DNA of 26,104 nt from an uncultured Bacilli bacterium (GTDB taxonomy: Bacteria > Bacillota_I > Bacilli_A > RF39 > UBA660), in contig CAQBKK010000008.1 of assembly GCA_948760655.1 (NCBI GenBank), positions 1-26,104 on the forward strand, given 5' to 3'. This document shows positions 23,060 through 26,104 of the stretch, one piece after another. The notes under the pieces are model-generated. The model was not told the origin of the DNA. It did not search any database and saw only the letters and a list, made by a program, of their open reading frames with translations. Position 1 is the stretch's first letter. Every line of letters begins with the position of its first letter. Made by a program: the position numbers and the translations under genes.

Positions 23060-23127
23060 GCTTTTTAGGCATGTAATCCGCTGATGCTACATATATTTAT
23101 GATTACAGAAGATATTTTTAGAAAGGA
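23060..23127 (+). promoter_or_regulatory. Structured rplS leader, candidate L19 autoregulatory leader
   Basis: The untranslated leader contains a perfect 7-base-pair stem, TGTAATC (23072-23078) with GATTACA (23101-23107), enclosing CCGCTGATGCTACAT. Firmicutes are known to carry an L19 leader RNA that controls rplS by feedback. The location and a CCGCTG core agree with my memory of that motif, but I cannot run a covariance model. A ribosome site AAAGGA follows the stem. Confidence 0.55.
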
Positions 23128-23136
23128 ATGAATAAA

Positions 23137-23496
23137 ATGGCTAATCTAGTCGACAAAATTAACAAAAAGCATATGAAACCAGACGTTCCTGAATTCCGTG
23201 TTGGAGATATTGTAAGAGTAGACGTTTGGGTAAAAGAAGGAAAAAAAGAAAGAATCCAAGCATTCGAAGGAATTGTAATTGCTAAAAAAGGTTCGGGTGT
23301 ATCTGAAACTTTCTCTGTACGTAAAAAATCAGGCAGTGTAGGAGTGGTAAGGGTATTTCCAGTAAATGCCCCAACCATTGATAAAATTACAGTTGTGAAA
23401 AAAGGTATGGTTCGTCGTGCTAAACTGAACTTTATTAAAAATATGCGTAAAGAATATAAGGTTAAAGAAAGAAATAGCAGTGTAAAAGAAGCTTAA
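23137..23496 (+). CDS. rplS: 50S ribosomal protein L19
   Basis: A 119-residue ribosomal protein at the 30S-50S interface. Family motifs: VPEFRVGDIVRVDVWVKEG, RIQAFEGIVIAKKGSGVSET, FSVRKKSGSVGVVRVFPVN and the C-terminal RRAKLNFIKNMR. I use ATG 23137 (MANLVDKI), nine bases after AAAGGA; an in-frame ATG at 23128 abuts that site. It has its own promoter, leader and terminator. Confidence 0.97.
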   Translation: MANLVDKINKKHMKPDVPEFRVGDIVRVDVWVKEGKKERIQAFEGIVIAKKGSGVSETFSVRKKSGSVGVVRVFPVNAPTIDKITVVKKGMVRRAKLNFIKNMRKEYKVKERNSSVKEA

Positions 23497-23512
23497 AAGC
23501 TTTCTTTTTTTT
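23484..23512 (+). terminator. Intrinsic terminator of rplS
   Basis: AAAAGAAGCTT pairs with AAGCTTTCTTTT (one bulged T) around a two-base turn, ending in a T-run. It overlaps the last codons of rplS. Confidence 0.7.
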
Positions 23513-23584
23513 GAAAAAAATTATAAAACTTTCATTTTATTTAAAATACAGAATGAGGTATAATAAAAAAGGAAGGAGAAACTT

Positions 23585-24076
23585 ATGAAAGATAAATTAA
23601 TTAAAAATAGTAAAGAATTAGTACCATACATTATTATTTTTATAATTGTTTTAGTCATTAGAACCTTTATTGCAACTCCCATAAAAGTACATGGTTCTTC
23701 TATGTACAATACCTTAAATGGCAACGAATTTATGATTTTAAACAAATTAGATAAAGTAGAAAGATACGATATTGTAGTAGTAAAAACTTCCAATGATGAA
23801 CTAATAAAAAGAATATATGGGCTTCCTGGCGAAAAAATAGAGATTAAAGAGAATAACATTTATATCAATGATAAAAAAATAGAGGACATATATGCTTATG
23901 GAGAAACAAGTAATTATGAAAGTAGAACATTAAAAGAAGATGAGTACTTTATTTTAGGAGATAATCGTATGGTTTCATTAGATAGTAGAACCATAGGACC
24001 AATAAAAAAAGAACAAATTAAGGGAACAACAAATTTTATTATTTATCCATTCAATCGTTTTGGGAAGGTTAAGTAG
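23585..24076 (+). CDS. lepB: Signal peptidase I
   Basis: A 163-residue membrane-bound serine protease that removes signal peptides from exported proteins. One N-terminal membrane segment (YIIIFIIVLVIRTFI, about 15-29) is followed by VHGSSMYNTL with catalytic Ser39, then LIKRIYGLPGEKI with catalytic Lys75, and ILGDNRMVSLDSRTIGPI, the conserved GDN...SxDSR box. The family usually has SMxPT; here the Pro is Asn (SMYNTL). Its size is typical of the Gram-positive type. AAGGAGAAA precedes ATG. A weak promoter (TATAAT at 23559) lies upstream. It is known that rplS is often near lepB in Bacillota. Confidence 0.95.
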   Translation: MKDKLIKNSKELVPYIIIFIIVLVIRTFIATPIKVHGSSMYNTLNGNEFMILNKLDKVERYDIVVVKTSNDELIKRIYGLPGEKIEIKENNIYINDKKIEDIYAYGETSNYESRTLKEDEYFILGDNRMVSLDSRTIGPIKKEQIKGTTNFIIYPFNRFGKVK

Positions 24077-24084
24077 AATATGAG

Positions 24085-24118
24085 ATAAAAGTAATAAGAA
24101 AAATTTACTTTTATTTTT
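24085..24118 (+). terminator. Intrinsic terminator of lepB
   Basis: ATAAAAGTAA (24085-24094) pairs with TTACTTTTAT (24105-24114), followed by T to 24118. Confidence 0.8.
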
Positions 24119-24132
24119 GGTTTTGAAAAAAA

Positions 24133-24161
24133 TTGTCAAACCCTTAAATATGCAATATAAT
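24133..24161 (+). promoter_or_regulatory. Sigma-A promoter upstream of the decayed glycosyltransferase
   Basis: TTGTCA (24133-24138), a 17-base spacer and TATAAT (24156-24161). It may now drive the downstream histidine phosphatase. Confidence 0.65.
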
Positions 24162-24565
24162 AAAAGAAATGAATCAAAAAATTATATTAAATTACTAAAG
24201 ACATATATTGAAAGTGGAATGGTGATTTATTATTATTCACTGGTAAAAATATGCAAAATATAGTATATATGGATGCTATTAGGAGATATAAAGAAGAATC
24301 GAAATATATGGGATTTATGGATATAGATGAGTTTGTTACTCCATATGAAGATAATAGTTTAGGGGATATTGTAGATGCTATATTGGAGCAAAATAAAAAT
24401 GTAGCAGGCATAGCAATGAATTGGAGATTTTATGTTCTAATGGTTATGAGAAGAAACCCATATATATTTAAAGTGCATGGTAAATTAGTTAGAATTAGAT
24501 TTTCAGATATAGATAAAACAGCAGAAGAGTGTCTAATTAATGTTATAAAGAATTTATATAGATAG
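24150..24565 (+). pseudogene. Frameshifted fragment of a GT92/GT-A family glycosyltransferase
   Basis: Three frames join into one glycosyltransferase-like stretch. Frame one gives NYIKLLKTYIESGMVIYYY (24180-24236). After a shift near 24238, TGKNMQNIVYMDAIRRYKEE and SKYMGFMDIDEFVTPYED follow, then AGIAMNWRFY. After loss of one base near 24434, SNGYEKKP. The DIDEF motif (the acidic metal-binding site) and a tryptophan before FxxSNG are typical of GT92/GT2-like enzymes. The N-terminal nucleotide-binding part is missing and the end is not recognisable. A 104-residue open frame at 24251-24565 survives but is not a complete protein. It is a dead remnant at the start of the accessory stretch. Confidence 0.65.
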
Positions 24566-24576
24566 GAGAAATTAAA

Positions 24577-25128
24577 ATGATTTATTTTTTAAGACATGGT
24601 AGTACTGATTGGAACGAAAATTTAAATAACGAAGGAAAAAAAGATCCAAAGTGTCAAGGAAGATGTGATTTACATTTAAATGATAAAGGGAAAAAACAAG
24701 CCTTGGAGGCAAAAGAAGAATTGAATGGAATTAAATTTGATAGAATTATTTGTAGTCCTTTGATTAGAGCAAAAGAAACCTTATCTATCGCATATGAAGG
24801 TACTGCACCGATAATATATGATAATAGAATTATAGAACGAGATTTTGGAGAATTTGAAGGATTAACTCGCTCTGAATTTAATTTTAATTCTTTTTGGAAT
24901 ATATATGGTAATCAAAAATTTGATAAAGCAGAAAGTATTATAGAAGTTCAAACTCGAGTATTTAATTTATTAGATGAATTAAGTTTGAATCCGTCCGAAA
25001 ATATTTTGATAGTTGCACATGGTGGTGTGGGGCTAGTTTTAATGAGTTATTTTGAAGGGATACCAGAAGATGGAAATTATTTGAATTTTGAGTTAGGAAC
25101 AGGTAAGTTGAAAGAATTTAATTTTTGA
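24577..25128 (+). CDS. Histidine phosphatase family protein (phosphoglycerate mutase-like)
   Basis: A 183-residue phosphohydrolase. IYFLRHGSTDWN carries the nucleophile His7 and Arg6. IICSPLIRAKETLSIA supplies the second conserved Arg, ERDFGEFEGLTRSEF the acid residue, and VAHGGVGLVLMSYF the second catalytic His. All active-site residues are present. Family members act on varied phosphates, including sugar phosphates and alpha-ribazole phosphate; no neighbour reveals the substrate. AGGAGAAA precedes ATG 24577, which lies 11 bases after the decayed glycosyltransferase. Confidence 0.92.
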   Translation: MIYFLRHGSTDWNENLNNEGKKDPKCQGRCDLHLNDKGKKQALEAKEELNGIKFDRIICSPLIRAKETLSIAYEGTAPIIYDNRIIERDFGEFEGLTRSEFNFNSFWNIYGNQKFDKAESIIEVQTRVFNLLDELSLNPSENILIVAHGGVGLVLMSYFEGIPEDGNYLNFELGTGKLKEFNF

Positions 25129-25371
25129 GTGATAAAAATGGGCAATAATCGACAAAATACGACAATCAACTGGTTGATTACGATTTAATTAAGAACACCA
25201 TTAAATTCTTATAAATAAAGAAAATTATCCAATTTAATCTTGCATATTTTCATTAAAAAGTTCCTAAATTTATTAAAAATCATAAAAAACGTAGTGATTT
25301 TGGTGTTATTTATAATAGGAATTAGAAAGGTGATTACGACATTTAAGAACATAAGAAAGAGGTGACTATAA
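25129..25371. other. Intergenic region with inverted and direct repeats before the RhuM gene
   Basis: About 240 bases with no gene. AATCAAC-TG-GTTGATT (25164-25179) is a compact inverted repeat. TGATTACGA followed by TTTAA and AAGAACA occurs twice, at 25175-25196 and 25331-25350. AAAATCA and TGATTTT (25276-25282, 25295-25301) form another stem. TATAAT at 25311 may be a -10, but no good -35 is spaced from it. Confidence 0.45.
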
Positions 25372-26104
25372 ATGAAAAATAATTTACAAATAACTACTCA
25401 TGATTTTTTAATTTATCGTGATGATAATAACGATATTAAAGTAAGTGTATTATTAATCAATAATGATATTTGGTTAACACAAAACCTAATTGCTGAACTA
25501 TTTGGAGTAGGAAGAAGTACAATAACAGAACATATTAATAATATATTGAATAGTGGTGAACTAAATGAAAATAACACCGTCGGAAAAACCGACATTGATA
25601 ATTCTAAAAAACCAGTTAAAATTTATAATTTAGATATGATTATTGCGGTAGGTTATCGTGTTAATTCAAAAAAGGCAACACATTTTAGAATATGGGCAAC
25701 AAAAGTTTTAAAAGAATATTTAATTACTGGTGTTGTTATGGATGATGAGAGACTAAAAAATCCGAATTATATTTTTGGAGAAGATTATTTTGAAAGAACG
25801 TTAGAACGAATTAGAAATATTCGTTCTAGTGAAAGAAGATTCTATCAAAAAATAACGGATATATATTCATCTTGTAGTATCGATTATAACAAAGATTCTG
25901 AAATCACTAAATCCTTTTTTAAAACTGTACAGAATAAGCTTCATTATTCTGTAACTGGTAATACTGCTGCAGAGATTATTTATAATAGAGTCGATTCAGA
26001 AAAAGATAATATGGGTTTAACGAATTGGACTGGTTCACCAAATGGTCCTATTTATAAATATGATGTTGATATTGCTAAAAATTATTTAACAGAAAAAGAA
26101 TTAA
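25372..26104 (+). CDS. RhuM family protein (partial, runs off the window end)
   Basis: The first 244 codons of a RhuM-family (PF13310) protein. The N-terminal half holds IWLTQNLIAELFGVGRSTIT and EHINNILNSGELNE, a helix-turn-helix-like block. The family core KIYNLDMIIAVGYRVNSKKA, then FRIWATKVLKEYLI and MDDERLKNPNYIFGEDYFE, is clear. The second half begins a helical domain (LERIRNIRSSERRFYQKITD). RhuM was named from a Salmonella pathogenicity island gene; homologues are common in mobile islands and phage-associated DNA, and their biochemical role is not settled. GAGGTG precedes ATG 25372. There is no stop within the window. Confidence 0.9.
   Translation, partial: MKNNLQITTHDFLIYRDDNNDIKVSVLLINNDIWLTQNLIAELFGVGRSTITEHINNILNSGELNENNTVGKTDIDNSKKPVKIYNLDMIIAVGYRVNSKKATHFRIWATKVLKEYLITGVVMDDERLKNPNYIFGEDYFERTLERIRNIRSSERRFYQKITDIYSSCSIDYNKDSEITKSFFKTVQNKLHYSVTGNTAAEIIYNRVDSEKDNMGLTNWTGSPNGPIYKYDVDIAKNYLTEKEL

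Noticed and set aside
24251..24565. A complete 104-residue gene
   Set aside because: Its N-terminus is the middle of a glycosyltransferase, the true continuation at both ends lies in other frames, and no ribosome site precedes it.
1..26104. CRISPR arrays, rRNA genes or insertion sequences
   Set aside because: No regularly spaced direct repeats, rRNA-like sequence or transposase motifs were found on either strand.

Overview
The window is strongly AT-rich, uses the standard bacterial code (TGA is a stop, Trp is TGG) and has strong AGGAGG-type ribosome sites. The gene content points to a low-GC Bacillota of class Bacilli, probably an uncultured gut lineage related to Erysipelotrichia/RF39-type bacteria. 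It carries endospore genes: a clear GerE regulator, a two-domain GerM and a SpoIIIAH-like protein. The placement is inferred from gene families and neighbourhoods only.

Layout. 1-80: tail of a pilin-like surface protein. 307-4939: DNA replication/repair run polA, a compact pyroglutamyl-peptidase-like gene, a class I amidotransferase and mutM. 4987-5595: unknown cytoplasmic gene. 5601-7494: tmcAL diverging from yceD-rpmF, as around B. subtilis ylbM-ylbN-rpmF. 7551-8642 (minus): a frameshifted secreted protein and an XRE regulator. 8760-8836: tRNA-Arg(TCT). 8879-10708 (minus): gerM, gerE and spoIIIAH, with a sigma-K-type promoter before gerE. 10808-11536: membrane protein of the PF06541 family.

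11844-14643 is the most interesting block. It encodes a C39-peptidase bacteriocin exporter, a 145-residue single-pass accessory protein and two small double-glycine-leader peptides that are too short for usual ORF calling. Each predicted mature peptide has one GxxxG motif and one near-terminal cysteine, so the locus looks like a two-peptide (class IIb-type) bacteriocin system with no recognisable immunity gene.

14704-18895: a pilin-like protein, a DUF368 undecaprenyl-phosphate flippase homologue on the minus strand, LemA and a DUF2207 membrane protein. 19077-19417: the two ends of a large Type ISP-like restriction/helicase gene with its middle deleted, followed by a terminator. 19492-24076: housekeeping run with a YgjP/SprT-like metallopeptidase, a TrmH-family methyltransferase, rimM, trmD, two unknown genes, rplS (behind its own promoter and a structured leader) and signal peptidase I. 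24150-26104 looks like accessory DNA: a decayed glycosyltransferase, a histidine phosphatase, a repeat-bearing intergenic stretch and a RhuM-family gene cut by the window end.
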